From Novosphingobium terrae (GTDB lineage Bacteria > Pseudomonadota > Alphaproteobacteria > Sphingomonadales > Sphingomonadaceae), in assembly GCF_017163935.1 (NCBI RefSeq), contig NZ_JABVZR010000001.1, positions 3,348,001 through 3,412,000 of the forward strand: a stretch of DNA of 64,000 bases, written 5' to 3'. A model generated the notes under the pieces. The model saw only the letters and a program-made list of their open reading frames with translations, was not told where the DNA came from and made no database searches. Position numbers and translations under genes: made by a program. Shown piece after piece: positions 28,770 to 37,613 of this stretch. Positions within the stretch are counted from its first letter, which is position 1. Each line of letters starts with the position of its first letter.

Positions 28770-28791
28770 GCAAAGGGCGATGGCCCTTTGC
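28770..28791 (-). terminator. Hairpin after small exported protein gene
   Basis: A 9-bp perfect stem (GCAAAGGGC / GCCCTTTGC) with a GATG loop lies about 40 bases past the stop of the minus-strand gene at 28830. There is no strong T run. It may serve convergent transcripts in both directions. Confidence 0.4.
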
Positions 28792-28829
28792 CCGCCGGAG
28801 GCATAAACCTCCAGACTTCCCTCAACACA

Positions 28830-29063
28830 TCAATGATGCGGCGCCACCTGATGCTGCTGCTGAGCCTGCTGCGCCGCCTTGTGTTTGTAGTAAGCCCGCG
28901 CCGCCACGCAGCCGCCCACGGCGCCCACCACGGCATGATGCCCTGCGTAATGCCCAGCCACCGCCCCGGCGACGGCGCCGCGCACGCAGCCCTTGGCCTC
29001 TGCCTGAGCCGGGCTCAGGCTGACCAGCGTGCCAAGGGCGAGGATCGAGAGAATCTTGCGCAT
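28830..29063 (-). CDS. Small exported glycine/alanine-rich protein
   Basis: This 77-residue protein has a signal peptide (MRKILSILALGTLVSLSPAQA, about 1-21). The mature part is short, with GCVRGAVAGAVAGHYAGHHA, which is like the glycine-zipper segment of small envelope proteins, and a Gln/His-rich end. Two cysteines are present in the mature part. I do not know a function. It lies 13 bp downstream of the TPR membrane protein and may share its transcript. Confidence 0.65.
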   Translation of the reverse strand: MRKILSILALGTLVSLSPAQAEAKGCVRGAVAGAVAGHYAGHHAVVGAVGGCVAARAYYKHKAAQQAQQQHQVAPHH

Positions 29064-29076
29064 AGCTTTCCCCTTC

Positions 29077-29976
29077 TTACCAATCGTCGTTGCCGCCGCC
29101 CGAGGAGCTGTCGTCCCACGAGCCGCTGTCGGAAATGCCGAAGTCATTGCCGCCCATATCCTGGTTGTAACGGCGATCATCATCGTCATCGTCGCGGCTG
29201 GAGGAGACATCGCGCTCCACCACGCGCTCGCGGTCATGGTGGTCGCCGAACATGCGGTCGATCACGGCTTCACCCGCCGCAAAACCGGCACCGGCCGCAG
29301 CGCCACCGGCCAGCGAACTCATGATGCCGCCGCCCATGCCGCCCTGCTGCTGCGGAGGATAGCCCTGCTGCGGATAGCCGCCGCCCTGATAGCCACCGGG
29401 CCACGGGCCACCCTGAGGACCATTGCCATAGCCCGGTCCGCCAAAGCCTTGCTGGCCGCCATAGGGGTTGGCGGGCTGGGGCTCGTAATAGCTCTGCTGC
29501 GCCTCGCTGCGGCGGCGCATGAAGGCCACCACCAGAAAGACCAGACCCAGCACCACGATCACCGGAACCCAGGGAAAGCCATGATGCTCGCTCGGCGCGA
29601 CAGCCGGGCGGTCAGGGGCGAGCGTGCCGCCCTTTCCCCCCGCGCTCAGCTGCTGCTTCAGCTCGGCGACGGCAGCGGGCTTGGCGAAAGGCAGGCCGGG
29701 CTTGAGCTGCTCGGCCTTGGCCAGCTCGGTACGGGCCTCGTCGAGGCGCCCGGACTTGGCCAGCAGCTCAGCCTCGACATAGTGCGCCCGGGGGGCGTTG
29801 GGGTGATCCTTGAGGACCGGCTGCATCATCTCCAGGGCCTTGTCGATCTGACCGGCCTTGGCGGTGGTGTAAACCTGATCGATCGTGGCATCCTCGGCCA
29901 TGGCCGGCGCGCTGAGCACCAAGGCCAAAGGCAGGGCTGAAGCCAAAGCCAGCTTGCGGATCGAAAGCGTCATCAT
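29077..29976 (-). CDS. TPR protein with one membrane helix and low-complexity acidic end
   Basis: This 299-residue protein has a signal peptide (about 1-27), TPR-like helices (about 30-110, QIDKALEMMQPVLKDHPNAPRAH ... GRLDEARTELAKAEQLKPG), and a membrane helix (about 134-152). A Gly/Gln/Tyr/Pro-rich stretch (about 165-215), a glycine-zipper-like region (GGAAAGAGFAAGEA) and an Asp/Ser-rich end follow. The layout suggests an envelope scaffold with the TPR part outside. GGAGA stands upstream of ATG 29976. Function is unknown. Confidence 0.65.
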   Translation of the reverse strand: MMTLSIRKLALASALPLALVLSAPAMAEDATIDQVYTTAKAGQIDKALEMMQPVLKDHPNAPRAHYVEAELLAKSGRLDEARTELAKAEQLKPGLPFAKPAAVAELKQQLSAGGKGGTLAPDRPAVAPSEHHGFPWVPVIVVLGLVFLVVAFMRRRSEAQQSYYEPQPANPYGGQQGFGGPGYGNGPQGGPWPGGYQGGGYPQQGYPPQQQGGMGGGIMSSLAGGAAAGAGFAAGEAVIDRMFGDHHDRERVVERDVSSSRDDDDDDRRYNQDMGGNDFGISDSGSWDDSSSGGGNDDW

Positions 29977-30232
29977 ACGTCTCCACACGCGCACCCCTGC
30001 GGCATCGAACCGATGCTGAAAACAACAGGCGCAACGGGCGCGATCTGGGAAGGTTTGTGGCAAGTTCAAGATGAACCCCTCCTGATGCGGCGCAAAAATA
30101 CGCCGATCCGCAGCCCGATGCCAGAGGTCAGCCGACCCTTTTTACGGACAAGGCCCTAATCCGCACCCCATGCAGGGGCAACCATTCCCGTTTTACAACG
30201 CCTTATCTTCCTGACGCCCGCAAGGACCGTGC

Positions 30233-31765
30233 ATGTCTGATCCCGCCCTCGCCCAAGCCCCCTATTCGCCGCTGGTGGAGCTGGATGAGGCCGACTACCG
30301 CAGCTTCGGCCGGATCAGATCGGCACTGGTCCGCCATGGCCGCCGCGCGCTGGGCAAGCTCTATGACAGGATGGCCTCCCATCCTCTGGCTGCCCGCCTG
30401 CTGCCCGATGAAGCCGCGCGCAACAGGGCCGCCGATCTGCGCTTCACCCATTGGGAAAGCATCTTTTCCAGCGGCTTTGACGAAGAGGCGCAGGCCCGCT
30501 CCGAACAGATGGTCAAGGCGCATGCCCAGCTGGGCTTCACCCCCGATCTCTACATCAGCGGCTATGCCTCAGTGCTCGCCGATCTGGTGACACAGATGGC
30601 GCAAGGCCCCATCCCCTTGCCCGGCAATCGCGCCCGCGCTCAGGCGGTGGGCACGCTGGTGAAGGCGGCTTTGCTCGATATGCAGGCCGCTCTGGGTGCC
30701 TATTTCAAGGCCGAGGAGCAGGCGCGGCAGGATGTGATCGCCTCGCTGGGCCGGGGCCTGTCCGCCATGGCGACCGGCGATCTGCGCAGCCAGCTCGACA
30801 GCCTGCCCGAAACCTATGCCCGCATCGCGGAAGACTTCCACAACATGCGCTTCAACGTCAGCACCATGGTGCAGCGCATGGCCGAAGCCTCCGAGCATGT
30901 CGAAACCGGCGCGCGCGAGATCGATATGGCCGCGCATGATCTGGCCATCCGCACCGAGCGCCAGTCGCTCACCGTCACGCGCACCGCCGAGGTGATGGCC
31001 AGCGTGGCCGAGGGCATCGCCGCCACGGCGGGCACTGCGGCGCAGGTGAACCAGCGCGTGATCGAGATCGACAAGGAGGCCAAGCATGGCGGCAAGGTGG
31101 TCGAATCCGCCGTGCAGGCCATGGACAAGATCAAGACCTCCAGCGAGGAAATCGCCCAGATCACCGATGTGATCGAGGCCATCGCCTTCCAGACCAATCT
31201 GCTGGCGATCAACGCCGGGGTCGAGGCCGCCCGCGCGGGCGACGCCGGGCGCGGTTTCGCCGTGGTGGCCACGGAGGTGCGGGCGCTGGCGCATCGCACC
31301 AGCCAGTCGGCCAAGGATATCAAGGCCTTGATCGGCAAATCCACAGTGGATGTGCGCCAAGGCGTCGATCTGGTGGCGCAGACCGGCACCTCGCTCGACC
31401 GCATCATCCAGCAGCTGGGCGAAACCACCGTGCAGGCCGAGGAGATCGCTCAGGCCGCCCAGCGGCAGGCGGGCAACATCCATGAGGTGACTGACGACAT
31501 CCGCCAGATGGACCTCAACACCCAGCAGAATGCCGCGATGGTCGAGGAATCCAACGCCGCCTCGCGCGCCTTGCGCGATCAGGCCCATGTGATGGGGCAG
31601 ATCGTCGGCCAGTTCCAGCTGGAGCGCCGCGAGGAACTGCGCAAGAACGACAAGAAAACCGGCCAGCGCCGCATCCAGCGCGCACACCCATCCGTGCTGC
31701 TGGTCGATCCGTCTTTTCCCGATCCGGCCACCCCCAATCCGATACGCGTGGCCAACCTGCGTTAA
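30233..31765 (+). CDS. Globin-coupled chemoreceptor (HemAT-like)
   Basis: This 510-residue protein has an N-terminal sensor globin (about 15-165) with the haem-ligating segment KAHAQLGFTPDLYISGY; His97 is the probable proximal ligand. A methyl-accepting signalling domain follows (about 210-470) with the hairpin tip EAIAFQTNLLAINAGVEAAR. There are no membrane helices, so it is a soluble receptor. It should bind oxygen or another gas and signal to CheA. No che genes are near. The last roughly 45 residues are basic and of no known domain. Confidence 0.9.
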   Translation: MSDPALAQAPYSPLVELDEADYRSFGRIRSALVRHGRRALGKLYDRMASHPLAARLLPDEAARNRAADLRFTHWESIFSSGFDEEAQARSEQMVKAHAQLGFTPDLYISGYASVLADLVTQMAQGPIPLPGNRARAQAVGTLVKAALLDMQAALGAYFKAEEQARQDVIASLGRGLSAMATGDLRSQLDSLPETYARIAEDFHNMRFNVSTMVQRMAEASEHVETGAREIDMAAHDLAIRTERQSLTVTRTAEVMASVAEGIAATAGTAAQVNQRVIEIDKEAKHGGKVVESAVQAMDKIKTSSEEIAQITDVIEAIAFQTNLLAINAGVEAARAGDAGRGFAVVATEVRALAHRTSQSAKDIKALIGKSTVDVRQGVDLVAQTGTSLDRIIQQLGETTVQAEEIAQAAQRQAGNIHEVTDDIRQMDLNTQQNAAMVEESNAASRALRDQAHVMGQIVGQFQLERREELRKNDKKTGQRRIQRAHPSVLLVDPSFPDPATPNPIRVANLR

Positions 31766-31862
31766 GAAAGACCTCTTTCTCCGAATCCTTGACGATTCGC
31801 TCGCGCGCGCATAGCGGGGCCGTTTTACATTTCGGAGACGTACCGTTCGCCAGATTGCCGCC

Positions 31863-32966
31863 TTGCCCTATCGTAAATCCGGCCCCGCGCCCGATGCGCC
31901 TTTCGAGGTGATGCTGGTCACCTCGCGAGGGACCGGACGATGGGTGCTGCCCAAAGGCAATGTCTCGCGCAATCTCTCGGACCATGCCGCTGCCGAGCGT
32001 GAGGCGCTGGAAGAAGCCGGCGTGCTGGGCGCGATCTGCCCGGTGCCGATCGGCAACTATCGCTATCGCAAGCTGCTGGGTTCTGGCGCCTCTTTGCAGA
32101 CCGATGTGGCGGTCTTTCCCCTCGCCGTGACCCAGTCGCTGGAGGAGTGGAAAGAGGCCGACCAGCGCACGCGCCAGTGGTTCGACATCGCGCAGGCCGC
32201 CGATCTGGTGGATGAAGAGGGTCTGAAGACCATTCTCCATGGCTTTGGCCCTTGCGCCGTCACGGAACTGTCACGTAATGGCGCGGCGAACGGCGGAACG
32301 GCCGTCCTCAAGGAAGGTTTCAGAATGTTTCAGTGGTTTCAGGCCCTGCTGCCGCGCCAGCACGACTTCTTCGAGAAGTTCGAGGCCCATGCCGCCCTGC
32401 TCGCCGCCGGCAGCGATGCGCTGGCCCGCCTGCTTCAGGGTGCCAAGACCGCCGATCACGCCCGCGAGATCGCCGAGCGCGAGGAAGAGGCCGACCAGAT
32501 CACGCGTGACGTGCTGCAGACCGTGCGCCGCACCTTCCTGACCCCCTTCGACCGCGGCGCGATCACCAGCCTGATCACCGCCATGGACGATGCGCTGGAT
32601 CAGATGAAGAAAACCGCCAGCGCGATCACCCTCTATGACGTGCAGGCTTTCGAGCCCGAAATGCGCGATATGGCGGCGATCATCGTCGATGCCACCCGCC
32701 TGCTGGCCGAGGCGCTGCCGCTGCTGCGCTCGATCCACGCCAATGCCGGGCGCCTGCATGAGCTGACCGAGCGCCTCGTCCGCATGGAAGATCAGGCCGA
32801 CGAGATCCATGACCGTGGCCTCAAGCGCCTCTATCAGGAAATCGGCGCTACCGAGCCGGTGCGCTTCCTGATCGAGCGCGAGATCTATAGCCATCTGGAA
32901 AAGGTGGTGGACCGCTTCGAGGATGTGGCCAACGAGATCGACGGTCTCGTGATCGACCACGCCTGA
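31863..32966 (+). CDS. Nudix domain in frame with DUF47 phosphate-transport accessory domain
   Basis: The open frame encodes 367 residues. Residues 1 to about 125 are a Nudix domain; the box keeps REALEEAG (Arg46, Glu47, Glu50, Glu51) but the first Glu is replaced by Leu38. From Met155 the protein is a normal-length DUF47/PhoU-like domain (213 residues), which partners PiT transporters. The DUF47 part has its own ribosome site and ATG (32325), and no stop codon separates it from the Nudix part. The product may be a fusion, two proteins, or both. The Nudix reading frame appears to extend a few codons upstream of TTG 31863 without an ordinary start. Confidence 0.75.
   Translation: MPYRKSGPAPDAPFEVMLVTSRGTGRWVLPKGNVSRNLSDHAAAEREALEEAGVLGAICPVPIGNYRYRKLLGSGASLQTDVAVFPLAVTQSLEEWKEADQRTRQWFDIAQAADLVDEEGLKTILHGFGPCAVTELSRNGAANGGTAVLKEGFRMFQWFQALLPRQHDFFEKFEAHAALLAAGSDALARLLQGAKTADHAREIAEREEEADQITRDVLQTVRRTFLTPFDRGAITSLITAMDDALDQMKKTASAITLYDVQAFEPEMRDMAAIIVDATRLLAEALPLLRSIHANAGRLHELTERLVRMEDQADEIHDRGLKRLYQEIGATEPVRFLIEREIYSHLEKVVDRFEDVANEIDGLVIDHA
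32310..32317 (+). promoter_or_regulatory. Internal ribosome binding site for DUF47 start
   Basis: The bases AAGGAAGG stand 7 bases before ATG 32325, inside the open Nudix frame. This is a near-perfect Shine-Dalgarno sequence and supports independent translation of the DUF47 protein (213 residues). Confidence 0.7.
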
Positions 32967-32978
32967 GGGGGCGGGTCC

Positions 32979-33983
32979 ATGAGTATCCTCGCAACCGTCA
33001 CCCCGCTGGTGCTGGTTCTGGTGGCGATGGCGCTGGCCTTCGACTTTCTGAACGGGCTTCACGATGCCGCCAACTCGATCGCCACGGTGGTGACGACGCG
33101 GCTGCTGACCCCGGTGCAGGCGGTGCTGTTCGCGGCCTTCTTCAACTTCTCGGCCTATTGGCTCTTTGGCCTCAAGGTGGCCGAGACGGTAGGCAAGGGC
33201 ATCGTCAACAAGGATGTCATCACCCCGCAGGTGATCTTCGGCGCGCTGGTGGGCGCGATGACGTGGAATGTGATCACCTGGTGGAAGGGCATTCCCTCCT
33301 CCTCGTCCCATGCGCTGATCGGCGGCTTGCTGGGCGCGGGCGTGGCGCATGGCGGCATGGGCGTGATCGTGTGGAAGGGCGTGAACACCACCACCACCTG
33401 GATCGTGCTCTCGCCGCTGGTGGGCATGTTCATGTCGATGGCGCTGGTGCTGCTGACCAGCTGGCTGTTCATGAAGGCCACGGCCAAGGCGGCGGAAGGC
33501 ATCTTCAAGAAACTGCATCTGGTTTCGGCGGCGGCCTATTCGATGGGCCATGGCGCCAATGACGCGCAGAAGACCATGGGCATCATTGCGGTGCTGCTTT
33601 ACTCGCAGGGCCTGCTGGGCACCACCTTCCATGTGCCGACGTGGGTGGTGATCAGCTGCTACACCGCGATTGGGCTTGGCACGCTGTCTGGCGGGTGGAA
33701 GATCATCGAGACGATGGGCTCCAAGATCACCAAGCTGTCGCATCATCAGGGGTTCTGCGCCTCGGCGGGCGGGTCGATCACCATGTTTCTGGCCAGCAGC
33801 CTGGGCATTCCGGTCTCGACCACCCACACGATCACCGGCTGCGTGGTGGGCGTGGGCGCGGCGCGCCGGGCCTCCGCCGTGCGCTGGAGCGTGGCGCAGC
33901 GCGTGGTGATCGCATGGCTGATCACCATCCCCGCCTCCGCAGCGGTGGGCGCGACCTTCTATTTTATCGCCAGCCGGTTCTGA
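32979..33983 (+). CDS. PiT-family inorganic phosphate transporter
   Basis: This 334-residue membrane protein has the two PiT signatures: FLNGLHDAANSIATVVTTRLL (about 25-45) and, in the second half, AYSMGHGANDAQKTMGIIA (about 186-204). It imports phosphate or metal-phosphate with protons. The second half also has GIPVSTTHTITGCVVGVG. It lies 12 bp after the DUF47 gene, its usual partner, so the two act together in low-affinity phosphate uptake. Confidence 0.92.
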   Translation: MSILATVTPLVLVLVAMALAFDFLNGLHDAANSIATVVTTRLLTPVQAVLFAAFFNFSAYWLFGLKVAETVGKGIVNKDVITPQVIFGALVGAMTWNVITWWKGIPSSSSHALIGGLLGAGVAHGGMGVIVWKGVNTTTTWIVLSPLVGMFMSMALVLLTSWLFMKATAKAAEGIFKKLHLVSAAAYSMGHGANDAQKTMGIIAVLLYSQGLLGTTFHVPTWVVISCYTAIGLGTLSGGWKIIETMGSKITKLSHHQGFCASAGGSITMFLASSLGIPVSTTHTITGCVVGVGAARRASAVRWSVAQRVVIAWLITIPASAAVGATFYFIASRF

Positions 33984-33990
33984 TCCGGGT

Positions 33991-34611
33991 TTAAACGGGC
34001 ACCATTTCTACAACATGATCGGCCAGCCGGGCGACCTCCGCCCGGTCATGGCTGACATAGAGGATCGGCAGCGACAGCTCATCGCGGATACGCTCGATCA
34101 GCACCATGATCTGGCTGCTGCGGTCCTCATCCAGCGCGGAAAGCGGCTCATCCAGCAGCAGAAAGCGCGGCGCTGACAGCAACGCCCGCCCCAGCGCCAC
34201 CCTTTGCGCCTCACCGCCGGAAAGGCTGCGCGGCATGCGCTTCAGCAGGGCTTCGATGCCGAGGAAACTGGCTATCTCCGGCAGGCCCATCGCAGGGTGG
34301 CCGCGCTTGATCCCGTAACGCAAATTCGCCTGAACGCTGAGATGCGGAAACAGCCGATGGTCCTGAAACACCATGCCGCAAGCGCGCTGCTCGGGCGGCA
34401 AATGCAGACCCTGCGCGGTATCGCACAACACCTGCCCCTCCACCGCGATCCGGCCCACATCAGGCTTGAGCAATCCGGCCACCATCATCAGCACACTGGT
34501 CTTGCCCACACCTGATGGGCCGACCAGCGCCGTAATCCCCGGCCCGGTGTTCAGCGTCAGGCCGATGGTTCTTTCACCCCGGCGCAGCGTCAGATCGAGA
34601 TCAAAGCCCAC
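33991..34611 (-). CDS. modC: Molybdate ABC transporter ATPase
   Basis: This 206-residue ATPase has Walker A GPSGVGKTS (about 31-39), signature LSGGEAQRVALGRALL, Walker B FLLLDEPLSALDED and the switch VSHD. It stops right after the ATPase core and so lacks the C-terminal MOP domain that E. coli ModC (352 residues) uses to bind molybdate. The GTG start (34611) overlaps the end of modB. It is convergent with the PiT gene. Confidence 0.87.
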   Translation of the reverse strand: MGFDLDLTLRRGERTIGLTLNTGPGITALVGPSGVGKTSVLMMVAGLLKPDVGRIAVEGQVLCDTAQGLHLPPEQRACGMVFQDHRLFPHLSVQANLRYGIKRGHPAMGLPEIASFLGIEALLKRMPRSLSGGEAQRVALGRALLSAPRFLLLDEPLSALDEDRSSQIMVLIERIRDELSLPILYVSHDRAEVARLADHVVEMVPV

Positions 34612-35323
34612 CGAACCGCTCCCGCCGCATGCCCCCGGCCAGCGCCATGCGCCGCGCCAGCACCTCGGCCACCACCAGCGCGCCCAGAGACAGCGCCACC
34701 GCCAGCACCGCCAGCCTTGTGACCACAGCATCGCCATCGGGCAGTTGCAGCGCGGAATAGATCGCCAGCGGCAAGGTCTGGGTCTCGCCCGGAATGTTCG
34801 AGACGAAAGTGATCGTCGCCCCGAACTCGCCCAGAGACCGCGCAAAACCCAGCACCAGACCCGCCAGCACGCCGGGCATCGCCAGAGGCAGCGTCACCGT
34901 GGCAAAGCTGCGCCAAGGCCCGGCGCCCAAGGTGCGTGCCGCCTGCTCCAGCCGGGGGTCCACCGCCTCCAGCGACAAACGCATGGACCGCACCATCAGC
35001 GGCACCGCCATCACCCCGGCAGCAATCGCCGCGCCGGTCCAGCGGAACATCACGCTGATCCCCCAGCCCGCCAGCCAGCGCCCCACCGGTCCCTGAGCGC
35101 CGAAGGCCAGCAACAGCAGCCAGCCCGTCACCACCGGCGGCAGCACCAGCGGCAGATGCACCACCGCATCGAGCACCACCAGCCCCAGCCCGGCCAGACC
35201 GCCCCGCCCGCCGCGCGCCAGAACCCAGGCGCAGGCCAGACAGAAGGGCGTCGCCACCAGCACCCCCACCACGCTGACCTTCAGCGAGAGGATCAGAATG
35301 GCGGTCTCCTCAGGGCTCAGCAC
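34601..35323 (-). CDS. modB: Molybdate ABC transporter permease
   Basis: This 240-residue permease has about five membrane helices and the ABC permease loop EQAARTLGAGPWRSFATVTLPLAMPGVLAG (EAA-like motif). It matches ModB in length and in LARSLGEFGATITFVSNIPGETQT. It forms the membrane channel for molybdate or tungstate. It begins 15 bp after the modA stop. Confidence 0.9.
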   Translation of the reverse strand: MLSPEETAILILSLKVSVVGVLVATPFCLACAWVLARGGRGGLAGLGLVVLDAVVHLPLVLPPVVTGWLLLLAFGAQGPVGRWLAGWGISVMFRWTGAAIAAGVMAVPLMVRSMRLSLEAVDPRLEQAARTLGAGPWRSFATVTLPLAMPGVLAGLVLGFARSLGEFGATITFVSNIPGETQTLPLAIYSALQLPDGDAVVTRLAVLAVALSLGALVVAEVLARRMALAGGMRRERFGGL

Positions 35324-35338
35324 GGGGTGTTCACAGCT

Positions 35339-36106
35339 TTACCGGCTGCCGAAACCATAGGGCCGGAACACACCGCGCCCCTCGGGCGACAGCAGGAAAC
35401 GGCGAAAGCCCTCGGTGTCCCCATTGCGAGACGCCGCCAGCGCCGCGACCGGATAGCGGATTGGCGCATGGCTGTTTTCCGGGAAGGTGGCGACCACCCG
35501 CACGCGCTTGTCGGCCAGCGCATCGGTGGCATAGACCACGCCCAGCGGCGCTTCGCCCCGCGCCACCAGCGCCAGAGCGGCGCGCACGCTCTCCGCCGGG
35601 GCGAGCTTGCCCGCCACCTGCGGCCAGACGCCCAGCTTCGTCAGCGCCTCTTTCGCGTAAAGCCCGGCAGGCACGCTGTCGACAGCGCCAGTCGCCAGCC
35701 GCCCCTTGCCCAGCGCCGCGCCCAGCGGAAAGCCGGGCCGGATCGTGATCTGGATGCGCGAGGAAGCCGGCGCCACCAGCACCAGCCGGTTGCTCAGCAG
35801 ATCGACGCGCGTTCCGGCGCGCAAAAACTGCTTCTTTTCCAGCGCATCCATCCAGTCTTCGTCGGCGCTGATAAACAGATCGGCGGGCGCTCCGGCCTGC
35901 ACCTGCCGCGCCAGCGTGGAGGAGGCCGCGAAAGACAAAACCGGGCGCGGATGACCCTTGGCCGCCCATGTGTCCGCCGCCGCATTGAGCGATTCCTGAA
36001 GGCTGGCCGCCGCCAGCACCACCGGCCCGCGCGCAGGCGCCGCATGCAGCCCCCCCGCCAGCATGGAGAAGCCGATCAGAGCGGAGCGCAAGAAAAACCG
36101 TTTCAT
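35339..36106 (-). CDS. modA: Molybdate-binding periplasmic protein
   Basis: This 255-residue protein has a signal peptide (about 1-22) and the ModA fold: VLAAASLQESLNAAADTWAAKG, LSFAASSTLARQVQAGAPADLFISAD, and later SVPAGLYAKEAL and GVVYATDA. The two Ser residues of the first motifs bind the oxyanion. I chose ATG 36106; upstream in-frame GTG and ATG codons give non-signal sequence. First gene of modABC; the 120-bp gap upstream is shared with the divergent flavin oxidoreductase gene. Confidence 0.9.
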   Translation of the reverse strand: MKRFFLRSALIGFSMLAGGLHAAPARGPVVLAAASLQESLNAAADTWAAKGHPRPVLSFAASSTLARQVQAGAPADLFISADEDWMDALEKKQFLRAGTRVDLLSNRLVLVAPASSRIQITIRPGFPLGAALGKGRLATGAVDSVPAGLYAKEALTKLGVWPQVAGKLAPAESVRAALALVARGEAPLGVVYATDALADKRVRVVATFPENSHAPIRYPVAALAASRNGDTEGFRRFLLSPEGRGVFRPYGFGSR

Positions 36107-36228
36107 ATCCCGCAGCATAGCGAAAACGCCCAAACCCCACAGCCCCAAAAGCACCGGCTGAAAACAACCCATTGCAATCCGCGCCACAATAACATACCTC
36201 TCGGTACAGATTTCATGGAGATCCCCCC

Positions 36229-37344
36229 GTGTCCACCTCTCCCGATGTGCTTTTCCGCTCCTTCACCCTCAAATCGCTCGATCTGAAAAACCGCATCGTC
36301 ATGGCCCCCATGACGCGCAACATGGCCCCCGATGGCATCCCCGGCCGCCCCAATGCCGATTACTACGCCGCGCGCGCGGCAGGCGGCGTCGGCCTGATCC
36401 TGTCCGAAGGCACGGTGGTGGGCCGCCCCGTCTCCCGCAATGAGCCGGGCATCCCCTTCTTCCACGGCGAAACCGCCCTCGCCGGCTGGAAGGGCGTGAT
36501 CGACGCCGTCCACACCGCCGGCGGCCGCATGGGCCCCCAGCTGTGGCACACCGGCTCGACCCAGGGCATGAGCGGCTGGCAGCCCGAGGGCGAGGTGGAA
36601 AGCCCCTCCGGCCTGCTCGCCCCCGGCACGCCGCGCGGCGTGGCGATGAGCGATGAGGACATCGCCGACACCGCCGCCGCCTTCGCCAAGGCCGCCGCCG
36701 ATGCCAAGAAGCTGGGCTTCGACACCATCGAGATCCACGGCGCTCACGGCTATCTGATCGACCAGTTCTTCTGGAGCGGCACCAACACCCGCGAGGACCG
36801 CTATGGCGGCGCCACCATCAAGGAACGCTCGCGCATGGCCGCCGAGGTCGTGGCTGCCACCCGCGCCGCCGTAGGCCCGGACTTCCCCATCCTGCTGCGC
36901 GTCAGCCAGTGGAAGCAGCAGGACTTCGCCGCCCGCCTCGCCCCCACGCCCGAGGCCATGACCGACTGGCTCGCCCCACTGGTGGACGCCGGGGTGGACA
37001 TCCTCCACTGCTCGCAGCGCCGCTTCTGGGAGCCCGAATTCCCCGAGATCGATGGCGAGCAAGGCCTGAACTTCGCAGGCTGGGCCAAGAAGCTGACCGG
37101 CGCAGCGACGATCAGCGTGGGCTCGGTGGGCCTCTCGGGCGATTTCCTCGGCGCCTTTAGCGGTGAAGGCTCGCAGACCTCAGGGCTGGATGCGCTGGTG
37201 GCGCGGATGGAGCGGGAGGAGTTCGACCTGATCGCTGTGGGTCGCGCTCTGATCTCGAACCCGGCATGGGCGGCGCAGGTGCTGCACGGGAAGTCTTCGG
37301 AGCTGAAGGGCTTTCAGGCGGCGGATCTGGCTGCTCTGGTTTGA
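36229..37344 (+). CDS. Old Yellow Enzyme-family NADH:flavin oxidoreductase
   Basis: This 371-residue TIM-barrel flavoprotein begins SPDVLFRSFTLKSLDLKNRIVMAPMTRN, the FMN-binding start of the family. It has the substrate-binding loop IHGAHGYLIDQFFW (about 164-177) and ILLRVSQW. It should reduce activated C=C bonds with NAD(P)H; the natural substrate is unknown. The start is GTG. A dispersed repeat follows the gene. Confidence 0.9.
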   Translation: MSTSPDVLFRSFTLKSLDLKNRIVMAPMTRNMAPDGIPGRPNADYYAARAAGGVGLILSEGTVVGRPVSRNEPGIPFFHGETALAGWKGVIDAVHTAGGRMGPQLWHTGSTQGMSGWQPEGEVESPSGLLAPGTPRGVAMSDEDIADTAAAFAKAAADAKKLGFDTIEIHGAHGYLIDQFFWSGTNTREDRYGGATIKERSRMAAEVVAATRAAVGPDFPILLRVSQWKQQDFAARLAPTPEAMTDWLAPLVDAGVDILHCSQRRFWEPEFPEIDGEQGLNFAGWAKKLTGAATISVGSVGLSGDFLGAFSGEGSQTSGLDALVARMEREEFDLIAVGRALISNPAWAAQVLHGKSSELKGFQAADLAALV

Positions 37345-37357
37345 AGTAAGAAGGATA

Positions 37358-37602
37358 AGTGCGAGGGTGTTACACCCTCGCGCTCCCTTTAATGTCTACC
37401 TTGCGCTTCGGGTTCAGCCTTGCGCCCGGTTTGCCGCGCCGCAGGCTTTAAAATCGCCAGCACAGCCTATCGTCCAGAAAATGCCCTGCCTGCGGCGCCT
37501 TTCCGTTGCGCAGGTGGAGAGCCGGGGCATTCCGTTTCGGCGCCACTACCTTTTCGCCGGGAGACGGAATGGGAGCGCGAGGGGGTAACCCCCTCGCATC
37601 TT
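37358..37602 (+). repeat. Dispersed intergenic element, copy D
   Basis: This 245-bp copy is the cleanest match to copy A read backwards: left hairpin end TGCGAGGGTGTTACACCCTC, then TCTACCTTGCGC, GCCGCGCCGCAGGCTTTAAA, TGCCTGCGGCGCC and the right hairpin end GGGAGCGCGAGGGGG ... CTCGCATCTT. It fills the gap between the convergent flavin oxidoreductase and ada genes. The core palindrome pairs GCGCCGCAGGC with GCCTGCGGCGC. Confidence 0.88.
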
Positions 37603-37613
37603 CTCTACCTGCC

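Noticed and set aside
36121..36228. Possible molybdenum-cofactor riboswitch before modA
   Set aside because: The leader is about 120 bp shared with a divergent gene and shows no recognisable conserved blocks of that RNA.
34373..36286. Plus-strand frame of 637 codons over modABC
   Set aside because: Gln/His/Arg/Pro-rich shadow of three well-identified genes on the other strand.
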